DNA of 64,000 nucleotides, from assembly GCF_016545825.1 (NCBI RefSeq), contig NC_052618.1, positions 42,416,196 through 42,480,195 of the forward strand, read 5' to 3'. Each line of letters opens with the position of its first letter. Positions within the stretch are counted from its first letter, which is position 1. Position numbers and translations under genes: made by a program. Below are positions 33,959 to 45,699 of the stretch, in pieces. The stretch comes from Eucalyptus grandis. Taxonomy: Eukaryota; Streptophyta; Magnoliopsida; Myrtales; Myrtaceae. The notes beneath the pieces are model-generated. The model saw nothing but the letters and a program-made list of their open reading frames with translations, did not search any database and had not been told where the DNA came from.

Positions 33959-36662
33959 TGTCACACCCCGAGCCCCGAGACACGTGAAACAACCCGCCAT
34001 GGTCGTATAAATGTGACATTCCTAGGTAGTGCCGTTGACCCCATTTATTTTATTATGTGCATGCGGAACGAATTACGAAACCCCTAACAAATAAATTACG
34101 GGATAGGACAGCAGGAAGAAAACAATTCAATTACAAACCAACATACTTTCATATAGTCAATCAGGGTTTACATACAACCAAAATGGGTTAGAAACTATGT
34201 GCATCAAAAAGGGTCAGTCTGCACACTAGTGATCGGTCCACAAAATAAAGAGAACGGTCCTATGACTACTAGTTGGACCCGTTCGTCGATCCCACATCCT
34301 CAGGTTCTGACACCCAAGAGACCAGAGGTGATGCGTTGATCACTCCACCGTCAGGAAGATCCGCCACGCCTTCACCTAAAAGGGCGTCCATTACGGTCAA
34401 CGAAATGTCCATGCTATCCAGTGGGCCAACCCTAACGCCATCAGCCCCAGAACTAAACTAAGCCCTAAACATATAAGGTACTCTGACATCAACGATCACT
34501 TGGACCTAGACAATGGACCTAACCAACTGATAGACCCAAGGACTTCCAGGGTCAAGAGCACTTTGCGTCGTCTGGTGAATCTCCGTCGGCATGCCACTCT
34601 TCTCCAAGGGTGCCGCCATCTACGGCCTTGTAATATTTCCCCAAACCGGGATGAGACTTTGTCTCAGCAAGTTCACCCCTCATAAACCCCTATTAGAAAG
34701 TAAATACACCCCAGAGTGGCCTAGCCATGACATCAATAAGACTTATCTCGCCTTAGCCTTTATCTGCAGGTTAGCACAGTTTATATAATTCAACCATGTG
34801 CAATTCTGATAACCAAACAATTGAGGCACAATCACATTATCAGAACAATTCAATCACTTGGATCATCTTAGCGATCAATCAACTTGGCCGATTACATGTC
34901 ATTCTAGCAAATCAATTACCGCTTCCAATCATGACCCTATAGGAAGTTTTAATAACCAGTAGCAATCACGGCCTCACTTGGTACGATCTTTAATTAGGTG
35001 GTAGATCTCGGCTTGATGGGCACAACCTCTAATAGATGGTCAATCACGGCCCTATTGGGCACGACCTCTCATAGGTGGTCCATCACAGCCCCATTGAGCA
35101 CAATCTTTAATAGGTGGTTAATCACGATCTCACTAGGCATGACCTCTAATAGGTGGTCAATCACGGCCAATTTCCCATCAATTTCCACACTTAGGATTTT
35201 TTAAAGAATCCCTATTTATCGCAATCACACTCAATTTGCCACAACCAATCATCAATTTCAAATTCTAAATGCACAGCAGCGATCGGCACAAAATTCTGAG
35301 CAACCGGGGTCAAAAATAATTTTTGCGCTTTTTTAATAATATTTTAATAATTTCGGATTATAATATAATATTATATTTTCCAGAATTTCGAAGTAATTAA
35401 ATAATTCAAAACTAAAATCCTATTATGTCCCATCAAGGCTTAACTTTAAATAACTTCTTTTAACCTTTAATTAAATACACTTTAACATAAACCAACCTCT
35501 TAATCCAATTTATAATTAAATACACTAATCTACCCACCTAAACTTACTTAATTTAAACTAAACACTTAGGGCATCATTAACACTCTAATAAAGGTTTAGT
35601 GAGGTAAACTCACTTGATTAACTTGCCGCTTAGACCAAAATGATGAGGGTGACGCCCGAATCAACTTTTCCAAAGGCAAGCCTAGCTTCTAGGGCCGGGA
35701 AGACGGCCAAAACGGGCCTTAACCGGACTGTGAGACCCACTTCTTCTTGCTGCACGACGAGGCCGGAGAAGGGAGAACGGCGACAACTAGAGGCGGTAGG
35801 GGCGAAGGAGAGGGGCGGCTGCAGCTAGGCGGTGGCTCACGATGGCTTGGCGGGGTCTATGGCGACTGATGGCAGCTTGGGATGATGGCTGTGGCGACTA
35901 GCGCGGGCGAAGAGAAACGGAGCGGAGCGGAGGGGCGAGGCGCACACGCGCGGGGCTTCGTGCGGGACGGCAACGGCGGCATTGCACGACGGCGACGAAT
36001 AGCGAACGGGCGGACAGTGAGCAAGCAACCGAGCGGCGAAGGGGGCGGCGTCGGGCTGGCTTTGTCCGAACGGTCTCCCCTCTCTCTCTCCTCTAAGTTC
36101 AAATGAAGAAGATGATGTTGATGGGTGTGGGGGCAAATCTTGGCCCTCCACTTGTCAAGATCTCCCTCACTTTGGCCACCCACCATGACATCATCCCATG
36201 ATGTCATCATCCACTAACTTAACTCCTCCATAACTTCTTCAATGGTTGCACTTTCATTTTCCGCCGGGGTTCAATTCTTGTACATCCAATTTCTTCAAAT
36301 TTTCATTCAATTCTCTTCTAATTGAGTCCAATTAAAGTCCACCAAATTATCCCATGATCCTAATAAGGTATGTGACATAACCGGGCTTTCAATTTCTAAA
36401 TTCAATCCCAATTTTCACGGTTAAATTCAATCTGGTGCGATTTCGGCGCGCCTAATCCACTGAGTAGCTTTTAGGGAAATTTTTTTGCATCCGACCCGAG
36501 GTGATCAGTTCCCAAGTCTAACGCGGTAAAATTCCTTAATTGCTTTACTCAATAGATTAGTTCCCTTGTGAGTAGCCAACTCTGAGAGACGAACTACATG
36601 CACAAATGAATCATCCGACTCAATTGACTGAAAATAAAATTGAGAAAAATCGGGATGTCACA
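33959..36662. mobile_element. Solo LTR of an LTR retrotransposon, 2.7 kb
   Basis: Begins TGTCACACCCCG and ends CGGGATGTCACA, giving TG...CA termini with a short inverted match. It is flanked by the 5-bp direct repeat ACTAG. No gag or pol is encoded. The simplest reading is one LTR left after recombination between two LTRs. Internally it has degenerate ~45-bp repeats (34990-35170) and a GC-rich patch (35640-36110) in which several overlapping frames are artefacts of composition. Length and termini suggest a Ty3/gypsy-type LTR, by inference. Confidence 0.85.
34990..35170. repeat. Degenerate ~45-bp tandem repeats inside the LTR
   Basis: ATAGRTGGTCAATCACGGCC, or near variants, followed by a GGGCAC-RACCTCT core occurs four times at about 45-bp spacing. 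Confidence 0.7.
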
Positions 36663-36667
36663 ACTAG
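36663..36667. repeat. Target-site duplication ACTAG, right
   Basis: Exact copy of 33954-33958, directly after the CA end of the LTR. Confidence 0.85.
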
Positions 36668-37141
36668 CCACACTAGGCACTCCAGTCACCACTATGCTGG
36701 TGGTGTTGTTGCACAAAATACTGGTATAAGTTGAGCCTTGCACTAGCTTGCATCAATACACCTCGTGTGAGATGTACACACTACACACTTGCACCAGGTG
36801 TAGCATAAGCTCCCAACCCCCACTGCAAACCCACAATCACCAAGCATCACCAGCCGCCGCCAACACCAACCACACATCCACCACAACAACACCCAACCAC
36901 TACCCAGCAGCCATTGCACTTTGAACCAGATGTAGCACGAGCCATCAACTAAACCCCCACAACAAATTCACTACCACCAAGCATCACCATCTACCACCAC
37001 CAACCACACTAGTACTCCAGCTACCACCATAAACCCAACACCAACAGCAACAAGTAAAAACAGAACCCATATCTTACGAAAAGCAAGCAGCAAGATCATT
37101 CCATTAATATTGAAATTAAGTCTCAAAAAGTCAATGACAAA
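36668..37141. other. CCA/ACC-rich low-complexity DNA
   Basis: Runs of CACCACCA and CCAACCAC type without any sustained reading frame, probably part of the Mutator-like element's subterminal DNA. Confidence 0.4.
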
Positions 37142-37560
37142 CTAAAAAAAAAAAAAAAAAAAGATAATCATCCATAGTAAGTTATTATAAACGTTACAAA
37201 ACTTATTCCTAAGCTCCACAAATCTTATCACGTCCCATGTTCGTGTTCCTTTTGATTGGCATTTCACTTTATTCATAATCATTGCACTCTTTCTAATTGG
37301 ATGTGTAACTTCTTCTTCAACCTTCTTAGTATGCATTGACTCAGATGGAGCTGCAAATGTCCCCAGGTTGAATTGATTCAGAAGGAGCTGCAACTATCCT
37401 AGACTGAATTGATTTAGATGGACCTGCAATTGGGTTCTTACTCTTATTTCTTATTGGCGTAGCTAATGTTTCTTCTTTGTCGGCACAGTAGTTGATTCTT
37501 GAGTTGGGCCTTGAGAAATAAGAACATTTGAACTTCTCTCAGGTTATAAAAAGACAATAA
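37142..37560 (-). pseudogene. Mutator-like transposase, C-terminal piece
   Basis: Minus-strand frames give repeated A/G-P-S-E/K-S-I/M units (FAAPSESMHT and similar), then KSAMIMNKVKCQSKGTRTW and FVELRNKF. Low-complexity GPSE-type tails of this sort follow the zinc knuckle in plant MULE transposases, and a matching R-A-E-G-P-S-E segment occurs in the piece at 46.2-46.5 kb on the same strand. I infer one gene separated by the Harbinger insertion. Frame breaks are present. Confidence 0.5.
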
Positions 37561-37666
37561 ATTGTCAGCAAAAGTTTGCTGCATAAATTAAATTAAATAC
37601 AGCCAATAAAACTTACATTCAAAATGACTATTCAAGTACGTTCATCTATATAAAGGCCATAACAAT

Positions 37667-37669
37667 ATT
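37667..37669. repeat. 3-bp target duplication ATT, left
   Basis: ATT precedes the left Harbinger end, and ATT follows the right end at 45637-45639. Three bases is the size expected for PIF/Harbinger insertion. Confidence 0.6.
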
Positions 37670-38792
37670 GGCTGTGTTTGGATTCGACTTTTCCAAGCTA
37701 CTTTAGGCTTCTAAAGCCCTTTGGGCTAAAAATGAGCGTTTGGCAAAAAAATTTATAAAGATCCTTAGCTTAAAGTTTGCCTTTTGAAGGCTTAAAGCCC
37801 AAGAAAGGGATGACCCTGGCTTGGGCATTTCAACTTTCTCGGTAAGCTGGCTGGGGATTAATGCATTTTTGTTTGTTTGCCATTGTTGCCCTCATAACTT
37901 AACGAAATTCCAAGTTTAACCCTTCTGAAAACCCTAGATCTGCACACGCTTTCATCTTCCTTTCCTTACCCACCCGCAAGTTATCATCTTTTCTTCTTCT
38001 CTCTCAAATCCACGAGCCTGACCCACCTGCAAGTTCTTGTCTTCTTCTTCTCTCTCAAATCCACAAGCACGCACCAAGAATCGCCATCAAACTGAGCTCC
38101 CCCATACAACCCGAAAGCCATCTTCTCACGCTCCTGTGGAATACACCTCTGGTTTCGCTGCGCCTTTGTCATTGTTGCTCTTTTGCTTGGCTATTTGGTC
38201 ACCGCTTGGTCATCTTCTGTCTTCACACCATACAATTAGAAAGTGTTTGTGGTTCCTTGATCACACAAAGAGAGAGAAGTCGAAGTAGGCCGGGTTCTGG
38301 TAAAGCCATCTTTGTTCTTCCCGACATACTTCGAAGCTAAACTTCAGGAGGTCCGGTGTTTAGGTGAGTTGGGAATTTTCATCTTGTAGTGCCCGAGCAT
38401 GTTCCCTTTTCCTTGTTCATGTGTTCATCAATTTGGGTTTCTTTCTTGGATGTGTTTTTTAGCTCGCTTGCAAGCTCTCTATTTGGGTGTTGTGGGAAAA
38501 TGCAGAGAAAACTAAGGAAGGTTTTTGGGTTTGGGCTACTCTGATTTTTATTTTTATTTTTAAAACTAGGTGTGTGGGGGAGAGGTCGAAGTGCTAGTGG
38601 GTTTCACTGAAACGTGTGCGAGGACTTGCTAGGGTTGGCTTGCTTTGAGATTGTGGCTTCACTTTTGCTTTCACTTCAAGTCTTCAGCTTCCAAGTTGCC
38701 CGTCTTCTCTCTCCTCTAGCTACCTTCGAGTTGCCCGTCTTCTCTCTCCTCTAGCTACAATTTTACGGTTATATGTCCTCAAATTCTTCCGT

Positions 38793-38955
38793 TATGCGGA
38801 TCTGGAGACTCGAGCGCTCAAAGCAATGATTGTGGTCGGAGACTACAAGCTTGCTATATAGCTCTTCACTCAAGCTATCTCGATTAGCCCTAACAACAGC
38901 GCCGAGCTCTTTGCAGAGCGCTCTCACGCCAATTTCAAGCTCGGCATGTTCACCG
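38793..38955 (+). pseudogene. SGT1-like TPR exon captured in the Harbinger element
   Basis: The frame reads DLETRALKAM, then VVGDYKLAI, a stop codon, LFTQAISISPNNSAELFAER and HANFKLGMFTG, ending at a GTACAT donor-like site. This matches the N-terminal TPR of plant SGT1 co-chaperones (DLE-x-K-A-K-E-A-F, FELAVDLYTQAI, SPNNAELFADRAQANIKL). The in-frame TAG and lost Met region make it non-functional as it stands. It lies between the left Harbinger end and ORF1, on the same strand. A SGT1-type TPR is the best family match; a generic TPR protein is the alternative. Confidence 0.65.
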
Positions 38956-40142
38956 GTACATTTGTTCCCTCTCTATTATTGTTACATCAAGTCTTTGGTT
39001 TATTTGTTTTCCTGCGTAAGTAATTGATAGATCGAGTGTTAAGTTGACTTAGTATTACGCGTATCTAGATGGCTTTAATCGGCATGTGAAATTGATGATT
39101 GTGGGATTCGTATGCAGCTAGTCCTTCGGTTTGAGATTGCCCTTCCTCTACTTTGCTTTATTGATAGTGAACTGAATAAAAAGAGAAAGTGTCATTCAAT
39201 GTCTTTATTGGCGTTGCTGATTTCTTAGTGACGATCATCTAAGCTAGTTAGAGAATGGAGAGCCAGTGATCTTTCTATTTGCATAATTGTCCATTTAGCT
39301 TGCTTGGTTTTGGATGCGAAATAAGGATGGTTTGGTAAAGATGAGGAATTTTGGAGATTTAAAAGTGGTGTGCAGCTGTAAGAACTTGGGATATTAGAAA
39401 AGAAGAGGCGAAATGAAAGCTGAGGTGAGAGATGGGTCCTCAAAGTGACTCGGACCTGGTTGGGTTATGATCATCTAAAAAGCAGCTCCATCTTGTTCAA
39501 TGATATGATGATGTCTAGCAATTGGTGTGAGATTGTAGCATAGAGTTTCTTTAGTTGTAGAATTGCTCTCTGGGTTCATTTTCTTGGGTTGTTTGGGTTC
39601 GACTGATGTGTCGTTGGTTCGGATAGTCTGAGGGAGTCTTTGTTTCTGCTTGTAAAGTCTGAATCTTATGGAACACTTGTGTTTGAGATCATTGAGATTG
39701 CTGCAGTGATAGAGCTAGGCATGCTTAGTACTAGATATCGTAATCAGAATTCTCCTGTTAACGTCTCAGTTTGGTATCTGTGTTGTCTATCCCTCGTCGT
39801 GAAGCTTTTTCGCCTCTTTTTTGTTTAATGCAATTAACAACCTTGATTCAGCTCCTCGTTCACAATGTTTTTCCTATCACCCATATGGTTTTTAGGTATG
39901 TGCTCAATAGATTGTGAATTTGCAAAATCTTATAGGAGACTAAATGCATCCGTAGTTGTAAGGATCCTTTCCATCTAAAAGAGGAAATTAGCTAAAAATG
40001 GAGGATGAACGTCCTGAACTCAACCTTTGTGCTATGCATAGTTCTATCTATACATGTGTTCATTCATCTATAGGGAATTAGGCCATAGTTAATCTCATTT
40101 GTTTTCATTTTTCAAATGTGTTTGCATTTATTCTATTGGAAA

Positions 40143-41130
40143 ATGGCGAGTTCATCAAAATAAAAGGCTTATTGGAGCCCGGAAGATGTAGAAACGTTTT
40201 GTCGATTGTGCATTGAATAAATTGAAAAAGGTAATCGTCTTGTGAGCAACAAAAGATATGGATGGACAGCTATAATTATCAAGTTTGAAGAGTTGAGGGG
40301 CAAAAAATACAATAAAAATCAAATGAAGAGTAAGTGGGATAATCTAAATGAAGAATGGAAAAGATGGAAGCAATTGATTCAAAAGGAAACAGGACTAGGA
40401 TGGGATTCAAGGAAGAAAACCATTAATGCAAGTGATGAATGGTGGGAGAGAAAGATTTAGGTGTTTATTATTTTTTTGCCACATTTTTTTATAAGTTCAT
40501 CTTTTGTGATATAACTCATGAAAATATCTTATTATAACAGGCCAATCCTAAGCTTAAAGTCTTTCAACGAAAGGCATACATCCGGATATGGAAGTTTTGT
40601 TGGACAGAATGTTCTAGGGTACGGTTGCCACTAGAAGTGTTACTTAGAATCCTACACAAGGTTTATGCAATACTGAGAATCTTGAGGCCACATAAGCTGA
40701 TATTGGTGATTGTGCAGGATCTATTGATGATACTTTAGAGTGTGATGTAGGTGAAATGAATGCCCAACCAAGTCAAAGTAAGAATCATAAAAGAATGGTA
40801 CAAAGTTCCACGAAGGAAGCTCAAGGAAAAAGAGAGAGAAATTTGACCGGACCTGCTAAGTTAGCATCGCAAATCGACAGACTTTGTTCAGTAGTTGAAA
40901 GTAGGAACAATGCAACATCGATTGCAAGGGAATTAGACCCTTACAAAGAGATTATGCAAACATTGAAAGCCATTCCTGAGATTAAGGAAGACATAAAGTT
41001 GTTCTTCTTTGCACTCTCTCATCTTTTTGAGAAAAAAGACAATAGGCAAATTTTTATGAACTTGGATGAAAATGAAGAGAAAGTCGAGTGGCTGAAGTAT
41101 AAGTTGAAGGAGCATAATAGTCGTCACTAG
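40143..41130 (+). pseudogene. Harbinger ORF1, Myb/SANT-like DNA-binding protein
   Basis: Opens MASSSK, stop, KAYWSPEDVETFCRLCIE, stop, then GNRLVSNKRYGWTAIIIKFEE, KKYNKNQMKSKWDNLNEEWK and WDSRKKTINASDEWW. This is the trihelix/Myb-like fold typical of the accessory protein of plant PIF/Harbinger elements and of the host L10-interacting Myb proteins. A second exon-like stretch (40756-41130) has the usual basic middle and a helical C-terminus. Two in-frame stops near the start show decay. Confidence 0.75.
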
Positions 41131-41200
41131 GATGCTATTTACTTGTTTGAGCTTTTCATATTAATCTATGTTGTAATGTGAAACTTATTTTGGATTGGTG

Positions 41201-41208
41201 ATTTGTAC
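41201..41208. repeat. 8-bp target duplication of the hAT, left (ATTTGTAC)
   Basis: Matches ATTTGCAC at 43617-43624 at seven of eight positions; eight bases is the hAT hallmark. Confidence 0.8.
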
Positions 41209-41727
41209 TAGGGGTGAGCAGTTCCAGGTTCCTCCTGGAACCTGGAACCTACCCTCGGGTACAGGTTCCTCATTTTGTGGAACCTGGAACCTACCCTATC
41301 ACAGGTTCCAAGGTCCAACAGGTTCTTTTTCTTTTCTTTTTTTTTTTTTTTATTTTTAGTTAAACAAAACGAAAATGAACGCAACAATAATAAACAAGTT
41401 TGTCATTTATGAGAGAGAATACAAAACAAATAAAATTGAACAGCGACACGTGCAACTTTTTTCCATGGCAGCTCGTCGACATGCGGGCTGCTCATCATCA
41501 AAGTCCAAACAGCAACAGCATCGTTGATGGCAAAACAACAAGGTCTAGAAAAAGCACTAACAAAAATTTGACATTCAAAAACACTAATCTCAGTTCGAGC
41601 ATTTCTGTGGAATAATATCAAGGCATCCTCTAAAATCAACCAACTCATCATTTGCTTACTTTGGAAATTTGTGACAAAACTTATTAAAAAGCTTCCACAA
41701 AGAGACACCAAATGGTCTGTGCCTTAC

Positions 41728-42700
41728 CCTTGTAGTGTTGTAAATAGCAGTTTCGCAGTCTGGAAGAATGCTGATGGACCGAGGCAGCAAGTCATATTGC
41801 CCGTTTCCAAAATTGACTCTGACAGAATACTTCGTGCCATAGTTTGCTAGGAGGCCGCGCATCCGCTTCCAGCTTTGAACACGTGAGCCTAAGAAAAATA
41901 GAATTTGACAGGTAAAAGTTTAATTAACAACCCACAAGGCTGTGAGAGTGTTTTCATGCATATTCATTTTAAGGGGGCTTGAGAAACCAAACCTCTTGAT
42001 TACTTCCAAGTGACTGCACCGCAGATTAGCGAAACCAGAGCCCATTCACTTTGCTTAATGGCTTTGTGCAAATCTCTCAAGTGACTCCACTTTGGTTCCG
42101 TCAGTAAACCTGCAACATTTACGCAAATTCTGATGTAAGGAAGATGACTTAGTAATCGCCATGATAGGATGTCATGAATTACTTCTAGACTTAGTTTTGA
42201 AAGGTTTAATGTTTAAGCAACAAGATGTAGATTTGCCTTCACTCGGTTAAACTTCTGACGGTGTTACCAATTACTCCAGTCTTAAAGTTGTTAGATCCAT
42301 CAAATGCTCAAAGTGAAACAAATTGAGGCACAAGAGCAAAGTTAGCCTTGCCCACGCCAGGATACTAACAATCTATTCCAAGTCACATACCATATTCATC
42401 AAGAGGAGCATCGTAGTCATAGCTGGTGGCAATGAAAGGACCACGAACAAGACCCATATAAAGAACAAGTATGCAATCATTTAAAAGGAGACAAAAAAAA
42501 AGGTTAACTAATGATTATAATTTGCAGCATAATGGAAAGGCAAAATCAAGTGATTGTTACAGAGCCACAAATGCTACGGAAGTCAAGATTATCATATAGT
42601 AATTGATGAATGAACCGCTGTTCTGAATGAACCTCGCGAAGGAGAATGCCAAATCCTTTGCTGGCCTATAAGGAACCGCTCCCCCAAACTTGGTGTACCT
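41728..42700 (-). pseudogene. Captured GH35 beta-galactosidase exons
   Basis: On the minus strand, in order: [18 protein letters not shown] and [14 protein letters not shown] (about 42700-42555); GPFIATSYDYDAPLDEYG ending at a GTATGT donor (42391); a [20 protein letters not shown] exon (42109-41993) ending LGSNQE; and AHVFKAGSGCA, LANYGTKYSVRVNF, GQYDL and RSISILPDC (41888-41728), ending at a GTAAGG donor. These are consecutive middle segments of plant GH35 beta-galactosidases ([48 protein letters not shown]). Introns are retained, so the source was genomic DNA rather than a processed transcript. Frameshifts and substitutions, and the absence of the catalytic N-terminal part, make it a fragment. 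Confidence 0.85.
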
Positions 42701-43019
42701 GGAAATCATCATAATAATTAGCTTTGAATCTACACGACTGAGAAAGATACAGAGGAGGGGGGGATAATTTCAGCTTGTTCATATACGCTTCTTGGCGTAC
42801 CAGCAATGCACGTAGACATCGGAGTCTCATACCCACCTTCAATTTCTACGTTGTCCAAACTTTTTGACCTGATTGAATGCTATAAATGCTCCCTTGAACA
42901 TACCCACCTTTACACTCTCCTCTTCTGAACGAAATGCACAGGCAACGCAAAAAAATGACACTGAAGGAGAACTGAAATCTGCAGGACAGCAAAGGGCTTT
43001 GCTCAGTTTTGCGACACTT

Positions 43020-43400
43020 CGCAAAACGACGGAGAGAGGGGGCGGCAGAGATTACCGGCATGAAAGGCGAGCGGCGAGAGGCGTCGGGGGCGACTGGGCC
43101 AACGGCGTCAGGGGCAATTGGGCGAGCTGCGAACGGCGTCCACCGGGGGAACGAGCTGCGTCTAGTAGCAGCGTCAAGGGCGATCGATGTCCAACGGTTG
43201 AGCTGTGGGGCGAGAGGGGGCTAATGGCGTCGAGAGAGGAAAGGGCGGGGCGAGCGGGGGGCGACTGGCATCCAGCGACGGGACGAGCGGCGTTTGGCAG
43301 GGACATCGAGGGCGAGCGACATCCGGTGGTGGCATCGAGGGTAAGCGGCGTCGAGGAAGGGGCAAAGGCAGAGAACGAGAGAGGAGAACTGAACTGTTGA
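43020..43400. other. GC-rich patch within the hAT element
   Basis: G/C-rich degenerate repeats of GGCGAGCGGCGT type open long frames on both strands. These are composition artefacts. The source could be a captured GC-rich leader or exon that I cannot identify. Confidence 0.4.
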
Positions 43401-43616
43401 TTTGGGGGCTTTAAATTTTAAGGAACCCTAACCGGTTCTAAAGGGGCCGGTTCCGGTTCCGGTTCCCATAAGAACCGGGCGGAACCGAGAACCGCCGGTT
43501 CCTTGAAAACCGGAACCGGGAACCGGAACTGGCCCCTCTAGAACCGGGAACCGCGCCGGAACCTGCAGTTTGGTTCTCCGGTTCCCGGTTCTACCCGGGA
43601 ACCATGCTCACCCCTA

Positions 43617-43624
43617 ATTTGCAC
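43617..43624. repeat. 8-bp target duplication of the hAT, right (ATTTGCAC)
   Basis: Pairs with ATTTGTAC at 41201-41208. Confidence 0.8.
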
Positions 43625-43849
43625 TACTTGTGAACTCTCTTCTTAATTATGTTTTTGAGACTTGTGTTTTTAGTTTGTGTTCTTTTGATTGGATGGAGTT
43701 TGCATATATATTATGGATGATAATTGTTTCATTGATGGATGATTACCCATCATTTTTCTTATTGTTTTGTTACTTTAAACATATACGGACGACTCTCTTG
43801 AAAGAGAAATCATGAAAAAGAGGACGAAAAATATTGGCAACTTGTAAAA

Positions 43850-45144
43850 ATTACTCAAGCCGCAATCGCTTATTAGGCAATATACAGTAACAAAAAACCT
43901 TGTAGAACATCATCATATATAGGAAATGCATGGGTAGAAGAGTTAATGGACGAAGATGCTAATCCGATAAGGTGTTATCAAATGTTTAGAATAGAAAAGA
44001 TTGTATTTAATAATTTAATGCATGATTTAGTAATATGTTATGATCTTGAAGGAACTAGGAATATTGATGTTGTAGAAATGCTAGAAATATTTTTTCATAT
44101 TTTAGGACATGATATAGGTAATATGTTAACACAAGAGCGCTTTCAGCATTCTAGGAAAACCATAAACAGGTACTTTAGCTTAGTACCTGCTTAGAATGGA
44201 AACCATAAGTATGTGAAATGGGAAAAGATTTGATTCAACTAGCTAATTGGCAATTGAGGGATGTTCTAGAGAAGATAAAAAATAATCAAAGATATTTTCC
44301 ATATTTTAAGGTATGTTTTGATTATACAATAGGAAGAAGGAATTAAAAGCAAATTTTGATTATACAATAATATTTGCGTTTTTGTTTTAGGATTGTATTG
44401 GAGCTATTGATAGCACTCATATCCCAGCGGTGATACCTATAAAAGATCATATTCGTTTTATTGGTCGAAAAGGTACATCCGACTCAAAATATCTTAGCGA
44501 TGTGTGATTTTAATATGAAATTTACTTATGTTTGGGCTGGTTGGGAGGGCCAAGCCCATGATATTCGTATTTTTTTATGAAGTTTTAGGGAGATGTGATG
44601 TGCAATTTCCTCATCCTCCTCCAAGTGGTTTTTGTACATTAATATGTATTAATGTAGTCTATGTTAATTAAATTTATATTATATTTGTGTAGGTAAATAT
44701 TATTTAGTAGATGCTTGATATCCAAATCCAACAGATTATTTGAGACCGTACAAAGAAGTTAGATATCATTTGTTAGAATTTCAACAAGGTCCTACCCCTA
44801 CAGGCTATCGAGAGGTATTCAATCATGCTCATTCCTCGCTGCGATCGGAAATTAAGCGAGCTTTTGGTGTCTTAAAGAAGAAGTGGAAGATTCTAAAGCA
44901 TATGATTAATTTTCCATTTGAGAAGCAAGTAAAAATTGTTATAGCAGCAATGATTTTGCTTAATTATATACGACGAAACGCCGCCAATGATAGACATTTT
45001 GCAAGAGCAAATTTGGATCCCAATTATGAATATCCAGTTGACCTTGATAATACAAATGAGGGGGCCGGTACTTCAAATGACAAATTATCTTATGACATTG
45101 CATGTTTACGTGATCAAATAGCAATGAGTTTAGTAAATACTTAA
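43850..45144 (+). pseudogene. PIF/Harbinger DDE transposase, broken
   Basis: In order: WVEELMDEDANPIRCYQMFR and FNNLMHDLV; an N-terminal helix-turn-helix-like part; DCIGAIDSTHIPAVIP with the first catalytic Asp; then, after a frameshift, AMCDFNMKFTYVWAGWEGQA with the second; then KYYLVDA, a stop, YPNPTDYLRPYKEVRYH; and SSLRSEIKRAFGVLKKKW with the catalytic Glu. The order and spacing are those of plant PIF/Harbinger (DDE_Tnp_4) transposases. Several stops, one frameshift and a gap with no matching sequence make it inactive. The C-terminus ends IACLRDQIAMSLVNT. Confidence 0.85.
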
Positions 45145-45317
45145 GGATGTTTGTAATTTTCAATAAAAACCTATTTCTTTCTTCGATGCATATATAATCA
45201 AGTTTATTATAATGAAATTACTCTTTCTTTTTAATTGAGAAAAAGTCCACTTTGATGTATTTTTTAACTTATGAATTTGTTAGTATATCTCTTTTATATA
45301 TACATCTTAGTGCAAAA

Positions 45318-45344
<27 letters not shown>
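45318..45344. repeat. (TA)n microsatellite
   Basis: TA run of about 13 units between the Harbinger transposase and its right terminus. Confidence 0.85.
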
Positions 45345-45348
<4 letters not shown>

Positions 45349-45699
45349 CATTGAATTTGTTAATATATCTCTTTTATATATACATCTCAGTCTCAATGCA
45401 AAAAAAATCATTATTTTTGTTTTCAATTAAAAAAATAAAAATAAAAACTTAAATTGGTTTCGCTAAAGGACTTTCCAAATATGTGTTTACCAAACAGCAT
45501 TTTTCCAAAGTTGCTTCTCAAGGCGCTTTTCAATTATAGTTTACCAAACAGTTTTTGCATTTCATCAAAACCCTTTAGACTAAAGGCATTTGCATTTCCT
45601 TAAAGGCTTTTCCCAAAAGCTATCCTAAACGCACCCATTGTCTTATCCTCTTCACAAGTGCCCATTTTGTTTGAAGAGGGGCGTTACTTTCAGAAACTT

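Larger units (their letters stand above)
41209..43616. mobile_element. Non-autonomous hAT transposon carrying host-gene exons (Pack-type)
   Basis: Perfect 12-bp terminal inverted repeats TAGGGGTGAGCA / TGCTCACCCCTA, flanked by an 8-bp duplication with one mismatch. Both subterminal regions are dense in GGAACC/GGTTCC motifs. No hAT transposase is visible. The interior holds minus-strand beta-galactosidase exons (41728-42700) and a GC-rich patch at about 43020-43370. It is inserted between the two genes of the Harbinger element. Confidence 0.9.
37670..45636 (+). mobile_element. PIF/Harbinger transposon, decayed, containing a hAT insertion
   Basis: The left end GGCTGTGTTTGGATTCGACT and the reverse complement of the right end, GGGTGCGTTTAGGATAGCTT, share the GGxTGxGTTTxG terminal style of plant PIF/Harbinger elements. 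Subterminal motifs match too (TTTAG, CTAAAG and GTTTGGYAAA on both sides). A 3-bp ATT duplication flanks it. It carries the two expected genes, a Myb/trihelix-like ORF1 and a DDE transposase, both on the + strand and both with stops or frameshifts. The span is inflated by a 2.4-kb hAT (41209-43616) between the two genes and by an SGT1-like exon near 38.8 kb. Ends are inferred by eye. Confidence 0.75.

Noticed and set aside
35640..36210. Frames of 62-117 codons in the LTR
   Set aside because: Inside a solo LTR; GC-rich composition explains them.
43052..43400. Overlapping long frames on both strands in the hAT interior
   Set aside because: All arise from GC-rich degenerate repeats; no motif.
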